From contig NC_021500.1 in the NCBI RefSeq assembly GCF_000410515.1, forward strand, positions 372,001 to 436,000: DNA of 64,000 bases. Reading direction: 5' to 3'. Every line of letters starts with the position of its first letter. Position 1 is the first letter of the stretch. The stretch comes from Enterobacter sp. R4-368 (GTDB lineage Bacteria > Pseudomonadota > Gammaproteobacteria > Enterobacterales > Enterobacteriaceae). Of this stretch, positions 43,137 through 52,168 are shown piece by piece. A model generated the notes under the pieces. That model was not told the origin of the DNA, searched no databases, and saw only the letters and a program-made list of their open reading frames with translations. The translations under genes were made by a program, and so were the position numbers.

Positions 43137-44153
43137 ATGTCTTATCGCCTGAGTTTGCTGGATAAAAGCCCCATCGCGGAGCACGAAACCGCACAGGACG
43201 CCCTGGCCCGCACGCTGCAACTGGCGCAGCAGGCGGAAAACTGGGGCTATCACCGCTTCTGGATTGCCGAACATCACAACACCACCCAGCTGGCCAGCCC
43301 GTCGCCGGAGCTGGTTATCGCCTGGATACTGGGTCAAACGCGGCGAATTCGCGTCGGTTCCGGCGGGGTGATGCTGCAACATTACAGCCCGTTCAAAGTC
43401 GCAGAAAACTTCAACCTGCTGGCCACGCTTGCGCCGGGCCGCGTTGATCTTGGCGTTGGCAAAGCCCCCGGAGGCTTGCCGCTCTCCACCCGCGCACTGC
43501 AGCAAGGAATAAACAGCGCCGAAAAGGGCAGTTTTGCCGATCAACTCGCGCAGCTGGATAACTGGTTATCCCTGGCAAAAGACGACCACGCGGAAGAAAC
43601 CGTGCTGGCAACGCCGTTACCCCCGCAGCGTGCAGACAGTTTTCTGCTCGGCGCAAGCCTCGAAAGCGCGGCGCTTGCGGCAAAGCTGGACTGGAATTTC
43701 GTTTTTGCCGCCCATCTCAACGGGGACAAAGCCCTTTTGCGTGACGTTGTCACGCAGTGGCAGCAGCAGAGCCAGCGCGACACGCTGGTTGCCGTGCAGG
43801 TGATCGTCGCGGAAACCGAAGCCCAGGCGAATGTGCTGGCGCAACAGGTTGAAGTCTGGGGCGTTGAGCTGGCAAACGGCCAGCGGGTGAGCGTCGCCAG
43901 CGAGGCGCAAGGTCAGGCGTTTGCCCGCCAGGCAGGCAGCCCGGCAGTGCGCATCGCAAAACGCGAACCGTCACTGATCGCCGGCACGCCACAGCAGGTT
44001 CTGGCGGGGCTGGATCATCTGCACCAGCAGTTCGCCATTGATGAATTTATTATCGATACGCCGATCAGCGAAGGCAGCGCGCGGCTGACCTCCATATTGC
44101 GGCTGGCGCAGGCCCACGCCAACACCAAAGCAACGCAGGAGGTGGCGGGATGA
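43137..44153 (+). CDS. LLM flavin-dependent oxidoreductase (MsnO8/CmoO-like)
   Basis: A 338-residue luciferase-like monooxygenase of the MsnO8 subgroup. The SYRLSLLDKSPI start, RFWIAEHHN (about 42-50), RIRVGSGGVML (about 74) and RVDLGVGKAPG (about 104) blocks are typical. It needs reduced FMN and oxygen. It opens an operon of eight genes. B. subtilis CmoO (YtmO) is of the same subgroup and lies in the S-alkylcysteine operon. The frame is open back to 43104; the ATG at 43137 begins the family N-terminus. Its stop overlaps the next start (ATGA). Confidence 0.88.
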   Translation: MSYRLSLLDKSPIAEHETAQDALARTLQLAQQAENWGYHRFWIAEHHNTTQLASPSPELVIAWILGQTRRIRVGSGGVMLQHYSPFKVAENFNLLATLAPGRVDLGVGKAPGGLPLSTRALQQGINSAEKGSFADQLAQLDNWLSLAKDDHAEETVLATPLPPQRADSFLLGASLESAALAAKLDWNFVFAAHLNGDKALLRDVVTQWQQQSQRDTLVAVQVIVAETEAQANVLAQQVEVWGVELANGQRVSVASEAQGQAFARQAGSPAVRIAKREPSLIAGTPQQVLAGLDHLHQQFAIDEFIIDTPISEGSARLTSILRLAQAHANTKATQEVAG

Positions 44154-45271
44154 GCTTTGCGGAACAACTGATCGACTGGCGACGCGAGTTACACCAGCAC
44201 CCGGAGTTGTCGTTGCAGGAGTTTGAAACCACCCGGCGCATTCGCCACTGGCTGGAGAGCGCCGGGCTGAGATTGCTGCCGTTAAGCCTGCCGACAGGCG
44301 TGGTTGCGGAAGTAGGCAGCGGTGAAAAAGTGATCGCCCTGCGTGCCGATATCGATGCCTTACCGATAGAAGAAGCGGTCGACGTGCCGTTTGCCTCGCG
44401 CAACCCTGGCGTGATGCACGCCTGCGGGCATGATATTCACTCCAGCGTCATGCTCGGCGCGGCGCTGCTGCTGAAACAGAAAGAGCCGCAACTGCCGGGC
44501 AGAGTACGCATTCTGTTCCAGCCCGCGGAAGAAAATTTTGGCGGCGCGAAACGGCTGATCGACGCCGGCGCACTGGACAACGTTAGCGCCATCTTTGGCA
44601 TGCATAACGAACCTGGCTTACCGGTCGGATCGTTTGCCACGCGCGGCGGCGCGTTTTACGCCAATGTGGATCGCTTTTCGCTGACCGTCACCGGCAAAGG
44701 CGCGCACGCCGCACGCCCGCACGAAGGTAACGACGCCATTTTGCTCGCCAGCCAGCTGGTGGTCGCGCTGCAAAGCATTGCCAGCCGTAACGTCAATACG
44801 CTGGAGTCGGTGGTGCTGAGCGTCACCCGCATTCAGGGGGGCAATACGTGGAATGTGCTGCCGGAACATGTCGAGCTGGAAGGCACGTTGCGCACTCACC
44901 AGGCGGCGGTGCGCGACACGGTGAAACGCCGCGTCGACGATATTGCCGCCGGTCTGGCGCAGGCGTTTGACGCCAATATCACGGTGCGCTGGTTTGCAGG
45001 ACCTGCCGCGCTGGTCAATCACGATCGCTGGGCCACGTTCGCCCGCGATGTCGCCGACTGGCACGGTTACCAGACACAGGAGGCGGATCTGCACATGGGG
45101 GGCGAGGATTTCGCCGTCTATTTGCAGCATATTCCCGGCGCGTTTGTCAGCATCGGTAGCGACAGCGATTACGGCCTGCACCACCCGGCGTTTAACCCCG
45201 ATGAAGCATTAATCGAAGAGGCGGCGCGTTATTTCGCGCTGCTGGCAGAAAAAGCACTGCTGCAATCCTGA
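44150..45271 (+). CDS. M20-family amidohydrolase / deacetylase (SndA-like)
   Basis: A 373-residue M20D peptidase-family hydrolase, of the type that removes N-acyl groups from amino acids. Metal-site motifs are ACGHDIHSS (about 96), PAEENFGGAKRLIDAG (about 125), a His in MHNEPG (about 153) and GGEDFAVY (about 318). The dimerisation domain sits between about 180 and 290. In the Bacillus operons the matching gene (SndA/YtnL or SndB/YxeP) deacetylates the N-acetylcysteine derivative after the monooxygenase step. It overlaps the gene before it by 4 bp. Confidence 0.9.
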   Translation: MSFAEQLIDWRRELHQHPELSLQEFETTRRIRHWLESAGLRLLPLSLPTGVVAEVGSGEKVIALRADIDALPIEEAVDVPFASRNPGVMHACGHDIHSSVMLGAALLLKQKEPQLPGRVRILFQPAEENFGGAKRLIDAGALDNVSAIFGMHNEPGLPVGSFATRGGAFYANVDRFSLTVTGKGAHAARPHEGNDAILLASQLVVALQSIASRNVNTLESVVLSVTRIQGGNTWNVLPEHVELEGTLRTHQAAVRDTVKRRVDDIAAGLAQAFDANITVRWFAGPAALVNHDRWATFARDVADWHGYQTQEADLHMGGEDFAVYLQHIPGAFVSIGSDSDYGLHHPAFNPDEALIEEAARYFALLAEKALLQS

Positions 45272-45336
45272 TGTGAAATTTGTCTGCCTGGGGCGCACGC
45301 TCCGGGCCACCTGTTGCCTGAATATGAGGATCGTTT

Positions 45337-46653
45337 ATGTCTACAGCACGACAACTGCGGCTTGGCACCATATTACATGGCGCGTCGGGAAATATGTCCG
45401 CGTGGCGACATCCGGCGGCGCTCGCCGATGCCAGCATTAATTTTGGCTTCGTGCAGGAAACCGCGCGTATTGCCGAACAGGGGAAACTGGACTTTCTCTT
45501 TGTCGCCGACGGCTTATATATCAACGAAAAATCGATCCCGCATTTTTTAAACCGTTTTGAACCCATTACAGTTTTATCCGCGCTCGCCAGCGTGACCTCG
45601 CACCTCGGTCTGGTGGGCACACTTTCCACCTCCTACAGCGAGCCATTTACCGTCGCGCGCCAGTTCGCAAGCCTTGATCATCTGAGCAACGGGCGCGCGG
45701 GCTGGAACGTGGTGACTTCGCCGCTGGAAGGCTCGGCGAAAAACTTCTCCCGCGCGCAGCACCCGGATCACGCCTTACGTTACCGCATTGCCGATGAATA
45801 TCTCGATGTGGTGAAAGGGTTATGGAACTCCTGGGAAGAGGACGCGTTTGTGCGCAATAAAGCCACCGGACAATTCTTTGACGCCACTAAATTACACCCG
45901 CTGAATCACCACGGTGATTTTTTCCAGGTTGCCGGGCCGCTTAATATTGGCCGCACACCGCAGGGGCGACCGATTATTTTCCAGGCCGGTGCTTCAGACG
46001 ATGGAAAACAACTGGCCGCCCGTCACGCCGACGCCATTTTTACGCATCAGGAGACGCTTGATGAAGCTAAAGCGTTTTATCGCGATGTGAAAACTCAGCT
46101 GGAAAAATATGGCCGCCGCCATGATGACCTGCATATTTTCCAGGGCGTCAGCGTGATTGTCGGCGACAGCGAAGAAGATGCTGAACAGCAGTACCAGACC
46201 ACCGCCGCGCTGGTCTCCATTACGGATGCGCTGAACTACCTCGGGCGCTATTTCGAACACCATGACTTCAGCCAGTACCCGCTCGACGAGCCGTTCCCGG
46301 ATATCGGCGATTTGGGGCAAAACAGTTTTCGCAGCACCACCGATGAGATCAAGCGTAATGCGCGCGAGCGTCAGTTAACGCTGCGCCAGGTGGCGCTGGA
46401 GAGCGCCTCGCCGCGCCCACGCTTTTCCGGCACGGCGCAGCAAGTGGCCGATGGCCTGCAACAGTGGTTCGAAAGTTACGCCGCCGACGGCTTTATTATC
46501 CAGGGCGGTACGCCGGATACGTTCCCGCGCTTTGTCGAAAAAGTGGTGCCGCTGCTGCAGGCTCGCGGCCTGTTCCGCACGGAATACCCCGGCACGACGC
46601 TGCGCGAGAGTTTAGGTTTACCGCTGCCTGTTCATCCGTCCTCACAACAATAA
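45337..46653 (+). CDS. LLM flavin-dependent monooxygenase (NtaA/SnaA/CmoJ-like)
   Basis: A 438-residue monooxygenase of the NtaA/SnaA/DszA/SoxA group. Blocks seen are [18 protein letters not shown] (about 9-26), [10 protein letters not shown] (about 50), [30 protein letters not shown] (about 127), LQPIIFQAG-type ([24 protein letters not shown], about 208) and the late EPATHPR-like region. It uses FMNH2 from a separate reductase. Members of this group cleave C-S or C-N bonds; B. subtilis CmoJ (YtnJ) and YxeK oxidise S-substituted N-acetylcysteines. Position in the operon supports that role here. Confidence 0.92.
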   Translation: MSTARQLRLGTILHGASGNMSAWRHPAALADASINFGFVQETARIAEQGKLDFLFVADGLYINEKSIPHFLNRFEPITVLSALASVTSHLGLVGTLSTSYSEPFTVARQFASLDHLSNGRAGWNVVTSPLEGSAKNFSRAQHPDHALRYRIADEYLDVVKGLWNSWEEDAFVRNKATGQFFDATKLHPLNHHGDFFQVAGPLNIGRTPQGRPIIFQAGASDDGKQLAARHADAIFTHQETLDEAKAFYRDVKTQLEKYGRRHDDLHIFQGVSVIVGDSEEDAEQQYQTTAALVSITDALNYLGRYFEHHDFSQYPLDEPFPDIGDLGQNSFRSTTDEIKRNARERQLTLRQVALESASPRPRFSGTAQQVADGLQQWFESYAADGFIIQGGTPDTFPRFVEKVVPLLQARGLFRTEYPGTTLRESLGLPLPVHPSSQQ

Positions 46654-46667
46654 AAGAAGAAAACGCT

Positions 46668-47600
46668 ATGCAGAAAACATCGCTATTGCTGGCGGCAACG
46701 CTGGCCCTGACACCACTGGCCTGGGCCGAAGATGTCAATATCAACGGGACGGGCGTAAGCCTGGAAGCCAACAAAACGCCGATCACCACCGCGAAAAACG
46801 CGCAAGCCATTGCGCAGTTGCCGAAGGATTACCACTTTGTCGTGCCGGGAAAACTGACCGTCGCCGTGGCAGCGCTCAACTCGCCGCCGCTGACGGTCTT
46901 TGCAGATGACAATAAAACTCTGCTCGGCAGCGAAGTGGACATCGCTCGCCTGGTGGCCAGCAGCTTAGGTCTGGAGCTGAACGTGGTGCCGACATCGTGG
47001 GAGGACTGGCCGCTCGGCGTCACCTCCGGCAAATATGATGCAGCGATCAGCAATATTACCGTCACCAAGGAGCGCAAAGCGAAGTTCGACTTCGCCACTT
47101 ACCGCAAGGATTCCCTCGGTTTTTACGTCAAATCCACCAGTCCGCTGACATCGATTGAGAAAGCGGAAGACATTGCCGGGCTGCGCATTATTGTCGGCTC
47201 CGGCACGAACCAGGAGGCGATCCTGCTGGCGTGGAACGCAGAAAACGTGAAAAAGGGGCTGAAACCCTTTACGCCGGTCTACACCAAAGATGACGCCGCC
47301 CAGACGCTGGCGCTGCAATCTGGTCGCGCCGACGCTTATTTTGGCCCGAACGTCATCGGCGCATGGAAAGCGGCGCTGACCGGCAAAACCAAACTGGTTG
47401 GCAGCGTGGACGGCGGCTGGCCGAAAGCGGCGCATATCGCGGTGACCCTGCGTAAAGGCAGCGGGCTGGTTGAACCGGTGCAAACGGCGCTCAATGGCGC
47501 GATCAAAACCGGCGACTACGACAAGGTGCTCAATCGCTGGGGCGAGGGCGTCGAGCGTATTCCGGCGTCGGAGGTGAATCCGGCGGGGCTTGGCGATTAA
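46668..47600 (+). CDS. Amino-acid ABC transporter binding protein 1
   Basis: A 310-residue periplasmic binding protein of family 3 (SBP_bac_3). The signal peptide is about 1-20 (ends AWA). The ligand-site blocks GKLTVAVAALNSPPLTVF, SEVDIARLVASSLGLEL, PTSWEDWPLGVTSGKYDAAISNITVT, FATYRKDSLGF and VGSGTNQE are clear. The frame is open back into the previous gene; the ATG at 46668 has an AAAGAAG site and begins the signal peptide. The gene at 49820 is a paralog; Bacillus TcyJ and TcyK are a similar pair. Confidence 0.92.
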   Translation: MQKTSLLLAATLALTPLAWAEDVNINGTGVSLEANKTPITTAKNAQAIAQLPKDYHFVVPGKLTVAVAALNSPPLTVFADDNKTLLGSEVDIARLVASSLGLELNVVPTSWEDWPLGVTSGKYDAAISNITVTKERKAKFDFATYRKDSLGFYVKSTSPLTSIEKAEDIAGLRIIVGSGTNQEAILLAWNAENVKKGLKPFTPVYTKDDAAQTLALQSGRADAYFGPNVIGAWKAALTGKTKLVGSVDGGWPKAAHIAVTLRKGSGLVEPVQTALNGAIKTGDYDKVLNRWGEGVERIPASEVNPAGLGD

Positions 47601-47610
47601 GGAGGCAGTC

Positions 47611-48120
47611 ATGAGTGAACGTTTCCGCGATGTCTCGCCAGACGCACCGGAATTGCAGCCGATTTTAGACGGGCTGTTTGGCGAATACGCTGCACGCTAT
47701 GGCGACTATTTTTCCCGCAGCGCCGAAGTGGAACTCACCGAGTGGTATTTGGCGCCGCAGGGGCTGTTTATTGTGCTGGAGCGTGAGGGAGAAATTATCG
47801 CGACCGGTGCCTACAAACCGTTTGATGCCCATACGGCGGAGATCAAACGCATCTGGACGAAGCATGCACTGCGTAAGCAAGGGCTGGCGGCCAGAATCGT
47901 GCAGGAGCTGGAACGGCGCGCGGTACTGGCCGGTTACAGCCACATCTACCTGACCACCGGTTTTCGCCAGCCGGAAGCGGTGCGGCTGTATCTGAGCCAG
48001 GGCTATCAGCCGCAGTTTGATATCCATCGCGATCCGGAAGAGTACAGCCAGCCGCCGTTCGACGGTCGGCTGCGCTTTAGCAAAGCGTTGTCGGTTGAGC
48101 GTTTAAGCAAAACCGCCTGA
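47611..48120 (+). CDS. GNAT N-acetyltransferase (SnaA-like)
   Basis: A 169-residue single-domain GNAT. The acetyl-CoA loop is RIWTKHALRKQGLAARIV at about 78-95 and the late FRQPEAVRLYLSQGYQP block is typical. It is inside the operon, between a binding protein and the permease. In the Bacillus ytm and yxe operons the equivalent enzyme (SnaA, SnaB) N-acetylates S-substituted cysteine before oxidation. The ATG at 47611 follows GGAGGCAG. Confidence 0.88.
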   Translation: MSERFRDVSPDAPELQPILDGLFGEYAARYGDYFSRSAEVELTEWYLAPQGLFIVLEREGEIIATGAYKPFDAHTAEIKRIWTKHALRKQGLAARIVQELERRAVLAGYSHIYLTTGFRQPEAVRLYLSQGYQPQFDIHRDPEEYSQPPFDGRLRFSKALSVERLSKTA

Positions 48121-48129
48121 GGAGCGACC

Positions 48130-49053
48130 ATGAAGAATACAGAAACCATCAAGGTGGTGCCCGCGCGCTACCCACTGCGTACGGTCGGCGCACTTGTCGC
48201 CCTGTTTGTGCTGGCGGCGATTGTTCAGTCCGTGGCTTTTAACCCACGCTGGGAATGGAAAGTGTTTGCCCGTTGGTTTTTCGACCCGGTGATCCTCGAA
48301 GGGTTAGGGCAGACGCTGTTGCTGACCTTGCTCGGCACGGCGCTGAGCGTGATTTTCGGCGGTTTACTGGCGCTAGCCAGGCTTTCGTCGTCGTGGCTGC
48401 TAAGTAGCCTTGCGTGGAGTTATATCTGGCTGTTTCGCTCGCTGCCGCTGATTGTGGTGCTGATCATTCTTTATAACTTCTCCTATCTGTACGACACCCT
48501 ATCGCTCGGCATTCCGTTTACCGGCATTGAGTGGGCGAGCTATCAAACCATCAATGTACTGGGGCAGTTTTCCACGGCGGTTGTCGGGTTGACGCTGGTG
48601 CAAAGTGCCTATACCGCCGAGATTATTCGCGGCGGCTTTCTTGGGGTCGATCACGGGCAGTACGAAGCGGCGGCCGCGCTGGGGTTACCCGCCTGGCGGC
48701 GCACGCTGCGCATTATTCTGCCGCAGGCGCTGCGCACGATTTTACCCTCCGGTTTTAACGAGATAATCAGCCTCGCCAAAGGCACTGCGATGGTTTATGT
48801 GCTGGCGATGCCGGAGCTGTTTTACACCATTCAGATGATTTACAACCGCACGCAGGAGGTTATCCCGCTGCTGATGGTTGGCGCAGTGTGGTATCTGGTG
48901 ATCACCAGCGTGCTGTCGGCCATTCAGTATCTGGTTGAACGCTGGCTGGCGCGCAGCGAACGGCGTTCAGCGATTTCACCCTCGCGGATTCGTTCATATT
49001 CCACTGCCCGCGTGGCGCAACCGCAGGAGGCTGTTCATGCCAACCTCTCTTAA
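48130..49053 (+). CDS. Amino-acid ABC transporter permease
   Basis: A 307-residue HisMQ-type permease with about five to six membrane helices. The EAA loop is EAAAALGLPAWRRTLRIILPQALRTILP-like at about 178-205. It is expected to form a homodimer, since there is only one permease gene. The basic C-terminal tail (SERRSAISPSRIRSYSTAR) is cytoplasmic. It overlaps the ATPase gene by 17 bp. Confidence 0.92.
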   Translation: MKNTETIKVVPARYPLRTVGALVALFVLAAIVQSVAFNPRWEWKVFARWFFDPVILEGLGQTLLLTLLGTALSVIFGGLLALARLSSSWLLSSLAWSYIWLFRSLPLIVVLIILYNFSYLYDTLSLGIPFTGIEWASYQTINVLGQFSTAVVGLTLVQSAYTAEIIRGGFLGVDHGQYEAAAALGLPAWRRTLRIILPQALRTILPSGFNEIISLAKGTAMVYVLAMPELFYTIQMIYNRTQEVIPLLMVGAVWYLVITSVLSAIQYLVERWLARSERRSAISPSRIRSYSTARVAQPQEAVHANLS

Positions 49054-49810
49054 TGGTCATATTTCGATTACCGGCGTCAGCAAATATTTTGGTCGCCATA
49101 AAGCACTGGATGAGGTGTCGCTGGAGATCCCGCCCGGTTCGGTCACGGTGATCCTGGGGCCATCCGGCTCCGGGAAATCGACGCTGCTGCGCACCATTAA
49201 TCACCTTGAGCGCGTGGATGAAGGGTTTATACGCATTGATGGCGAATACATCGGTTATCGCCTGCACGGCGACAAGCTGTATGAGCTGAAAGAGAAGGAG
49301 ATTTTGCGCCAGCGCGTTAACGTCGGGTATGTGTTTCAGAATTTCAATTTATTCCCGCACCTGACGGTGCTGGAAAACCTGATTGAAGCGCCGATTGCCC
49401 ACAAAAAGCTGAGCCGCAAAGAGGCCATCGAACAGGCATACGATCTGCTGGATGTGGTGGGATTGCGTAATAAAGCCGATGCCTGGTCACGCCATCTTTC
49501 CGGCGGACAGCAGCAGCGCATCGCCATTGCCCGCGCGCTTTCGCTGCGCCCGCGGGTGATGTTGTTCGATGAGCCGACATCGGCGCTGGATCCGGAACTG
49601 GTGGGTGAGGTGCTGGATGTGATCAAAAAGCTGGCGCGCGCCGGTTCCACGCTGGTGGTGGTGACGCATGAAATCGGCTTTGCCCGCGAAGTCGCCGATC
49701 AGGTGGTGTTTATGGTCGAGGGCAAAATTGTTGAACAGGGAAGCAGCGACGAGGTGCTGAATCACCCGCAGCATCCGCGTACACGCCAGTTTTTATCGAA
49801 GGTCTTATAA
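49037..49810 (+). CDS. Amino-acid ABC transporter ATP-binding protein
   Basis: A 257-residue ATPase of the GlnQ/HisP/TcyN class. Walker A GPSGSGKST (about 38-46), Q-loop VFQNFNLFPHLTVLEN, signature LSGGQQQR (about 152), Walker B VMLFDEPTSALD and switch His in VVVTHEI are intact. The start at 49037 has a GGAGG site; earlier in-frame starts lie in the permease gene. It powers the cystine-type importer formed with the permease at 48130 and the two binding proteins. Confidence 0.94.
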   Translation: MPTSLNGHISITGVSKYFGRHKALDEVSLEIPPGSVTVILGPSGSGKSTLLRTINHLERVDEGFIRIDGEYIGYRLHGDKLYELKEKEILRQRVNVGYVFQNFNLFPHLTVLENLIEAPIAHKKLSRKEAIEQAYDLLDVVGLRNKADAWSRHLSGGQQQRIAIARALSLRPRVMLFDEPTSALDPELVGEVLDVIKKLARAGSTLVVVTHEIGFAREVADQVVFMVEGKIVEQGSSDEVLNHPQHPRTRQFLSKVL

Positions 49811-49819
49811 GGAGCCACC

Positions 49820-50713
49820 ATGAAACGATTACTGGCGCTGCTGCTGGTCAGCACGGGCAGTTTCGCCGCCGGACAACTGGATTTAAAGGCTAATGAACAG
49901 CCGGTTACCGTGCAGCGCAACGCCGCGGCGATTGCGAAAATCCCGGCGAATTATCGCTTTGTCGAACCGGGAACGTTAACCGTGGCGATCTCGGCGCTTA
50001 ACTCACCGCCACTGGCGCTGGTCGCCAGCGATAATCGCACACGCATCGGCAGCGATCCGGATATCGCCCGTTTACTGGCGCAAAGCCTCGGTTTAAAGCT
50101 CAGGCTGGTGCCAACCGCATGGGAAGACTGGCCGCTGGGCATTACTTCCGGGCGTTATGATGTCGCGCTGGTGAATATCGCGGTTACCGAAGCGCGCAAA
50201 CAGAAGTTTGACTTCGCCACCTACCGCGCGGATTCACTGGCGTTTTCGGTGAAATCCTCCAGCGCAATTCAGGCCATCCGCTCCGCAGGCGATCTCGCCG
50301 GGCGTAAAGTGATTGTTGGTTCCGGCACCAATCAGGAGCGTATTTTGCTGCGCTGGAATGAAGAGAACCAGGCCGCCGGTCGCCCGTTAGCGCAGCCGAT
50401 TTATCTGACTGATGACGCCTCGGGGAATTTGTATATTCAGTCCGGTCGCGCGGATGTGGTGTTTGGCCCGCAGTCCGTCGCAGCCTACAAAGCGGCACTT
50501 AACGGCAACACAAAAGTCGTCGGCCTGGGGCCGAAAAAAGCCTGGGTGGCGACCACCACGAAAAAAGGGAACGGCCTGGTGTATGCCTTGCAGGCGGCGC
50601 TGGATGGCGCAATCGCGCGCGGTGAATATCAACAGGTGCTGGCGCGCTGGGGAGAGCAGGGGGAAGCGGTTGAACATTCGCAGGTCAACCCGCCGGGGAT
50701 CACCTACGATTAA
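49820..50713 (+). CDS. Amino-acid ABC transporter binding protein 2
   Basis: A 297-residue SBP_bac_3 protein, a clear paralog of the one at 46668: the blocks LTVAISALNSPPLALVA, PTAWEDWPLGITSGRYDVALVNIAV, FATYRADSLAF and VGSGTNQER differ only in detail. The signal peptide is about 1-17 (ends FAA). It ends the operon. Two binding proteins for one permease suggests two related ligands. A strong hairpin follows. Confidence 0.92.
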   Translation: MKRLLALLLVSTGSFAAGQLDLKANEQPVTVQRNAAAIAKIPANYRFVEPGTLTVAISALNSPPLALVASDNRTRIGSDPDIARLLAQSLGLKLRLVPTAWEDWPLGITSGRYDVALVNIAVTEARKQKFDFATYRADSLAFSVKSSSAIQAIRSAGDLAGRKVIVGSGTNQERILLRWNEENQAAGRPLAQPIYLTDDASGNLYIQSGRADVVFGPQSVAAYKAALNGNTKVVGLGPKKAWVATTTKKGNGLVYALQAALDGAIARGEYQQVLARWGEQGEAVEHSQVNPPGITYD

Positions 50714-50720
50714 ACAAAAA

Positions 50721-50758
50721 ACGCTGTTCCGCCGGGAGTACAACTTGCGGAACAGCGT
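50721..50758. terminator. Hairpin between convergent operons
   Basis: A perfect 12-bp ACGCTGTTCCGC/GCGGAACAGCGT stem with a 14-base loop lies 8 bp after the stop of the last transporter gene, with AAACAAAAA on its left side (a U-rich tail for the minus strand). It ends the MFS gene and likely the operon too. Confidence 0.75.
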
Positions 50759-50778
50759 GGCGCATCGGCTCGCCAGTT

Positions 50779-52092
50779 TCAGGCTGTGGTCGGCGTAAGC
50801 GTAATTCGCGCCAGCGAACCAACAATAAACAGGTACGAGAAGAGACCAATCAGCCCCATTGAGCCGACATAGAGGATCGCGTAATCAAAGGAATGGGTAT
50901 TGGTGAGGATCACGCCAATCACCAGCGGTGTAACAATGCTCGCCAGATTGCCGCACATATTGAATACGCCACCGGCTATTCCCAGCACCTCTTTTGGCGA
51001 CGTATCGCTGAGCACGCACCAGCCAAGGTTGCCAAACCCTTTGGCGAAGAATGCAACGCTCATGGCGGCAATCACCACCACTTCTGAATCGGTGTAATTG
51101 GCGAGCACAATCACGCAGGAGAGCAGCATGCCACAGATAACCGGGAATTTACGCGCGGTAGTCAGGCTGTAACCGCGCGTCAGCAGCCAGTCGGATACCA
51201 CGCCGCCCAGCAGGCCACCGATAAACCCGGCAATAGCCGGAATGCTGGCGACAAAGCCCACTTTTAAAATCGACATCCCTTTGGCCTGATAAAGGTAGGT
51301 GGGAAACCAGGTGAGAAAAAACCAGGTAATTGACGTCACGCAGAACTGACCAATATAAACGCCGATCATCATGCGATTCACGCAGACACTTTTTAGTTGC
51401 GCGAAACTGATTTTCGCCGGTCCTTTTTTACTGCCTAATTCCGGCTCGCCGCCGCCATCACGAATATAATCAATCTCCTGCTGGTTAATCTCTTTATGGT
51501 ATAACGGGTCACGCACTTTAATTAACCAGAATATCCCCAGCACTACGCCAGTCGCGCCAATATAATAGAAAACATAATGCCAACTCAGGGTGTGCAAAAT
51601 AATCGTCATCAGCGGAGTGATAATACCTAACGAAATATATTGCGCAGCCTGGTAAACCGCCGTGACGAAACCACGCTCTTTATCAGGAAACCACTGCACG
51701 CTAAGACGGCTGTTGGCCGGGAAGGCGGGCGCTTCAATGGCCCCCATCATCAGGCGCAGCACAACCAGCACAATAAGCGGGCTGGCATAGAGATAAATCG
51801 TACCCTGAAACATCGTGACGATTGACCAGCCAATCAACGCCGCCCCATAAACTAACCGTGAACCATATTTGTCCAGCAGCCAGCCGCCGGGAATTTGCAT
51901 TACCACATAGGAGATACCAAATACGGAAAATGCGAGACCTAACGCTTCGGGATCAAAACCTAACTCTTTACTCATTATTGGCGCGACAACCGAAAGCGTC
52001 GCGCGGTCGGCATAATTAAATACCGTAGCAAGAAATAAAAATAACAGAATGCCGTAACGCACATTGGTGCGTTTAATTATTGTATTCATCAC
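50779..52092 (-). CDS. MFS hexuronate/glucarate-type transporter
   Basis: A 437-residue, twelve-helix carrier of the anion:cation symporter family (GudP/GarP/ExuT group). The VFNYADRATLSVVAPIMSKELG start (about 24-45), QIPGGWLLDKYGSR (about 65) and PAFPANSRLSVQWFPDKERG (about 120) blocks are diagnostic. Next to the L-talarate/galactarate dehydratase gene it most likely imports galactarate or talarate by proton symport. An AAAGGAGTTGTG site precedes the ATG. A terminator-like hairpin lies between it and the dehydratase gene, so its level may be set lower by read-through. Confidence 0.92.
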   Translation of the reverse strand: MMNTIIKRTNVRYGILLFLFLATVFNYADRATLSVVAPIMSKELGFDPEALGLAFSVFGISYVVMQIPGGWLLDKYGSRLVYGAALIGWSIVTMFQGTIYLYASPLIVLVVLRLMMGAIEAPAFPANSRLSVQWFPDKERGFVTAVYQAAQYISLGIITPLMTIILHTLSWHYVFYYIGATGVVLGIFWLIKVRDPLYHKEINQQEIDYIRDGGGEPELGSKKGPAKISFAQLKSVCVNRMMIGVYIGQFCVTSITWFFLTWFPTYLYQAKGMSILKVGFVASIPAIAGFIGGLLGGVVSDWLLTRGYSLTTARKFPVICGMLLSCVIVLANYTDSEVVVIAAMSVAFFAKGFGNLGWCVLSDTSPKEVLGIAGGVFNMCGNLASIVTPLVIGVILTNTHSFDYAILYVGSMGLIGLFSYLFIVGSLARITLTPTTA

Positions 52093-52130
52093 AACTCCTT
52101 TAACAGGGTTGAATGTCGGGTGTAGGGTAC

Positions 52131-52158
52131 AAAAAAGACGGAAGGGGCCTCCCGTCCG
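52131..52158 (-). terminator. Internal terminator, dehydratase to MFS gene
   Basis: On the minus strand GACGG-GAGGCCCCTT-CCGTC is followed by TTTTTTG. It sits 11 bp after the dehydratase stop and 39 bp before the MFS start, so it should attenuate transcription into the carrier gene. Confidence 0.6.
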
Positions 52159-52168
52159 GAATCGATGA

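Noticed and set aside
46965..47612. 215-codon minus-strand open frame
   Set aside because: Antisense to a well-defined amino-acid binding protein gene.
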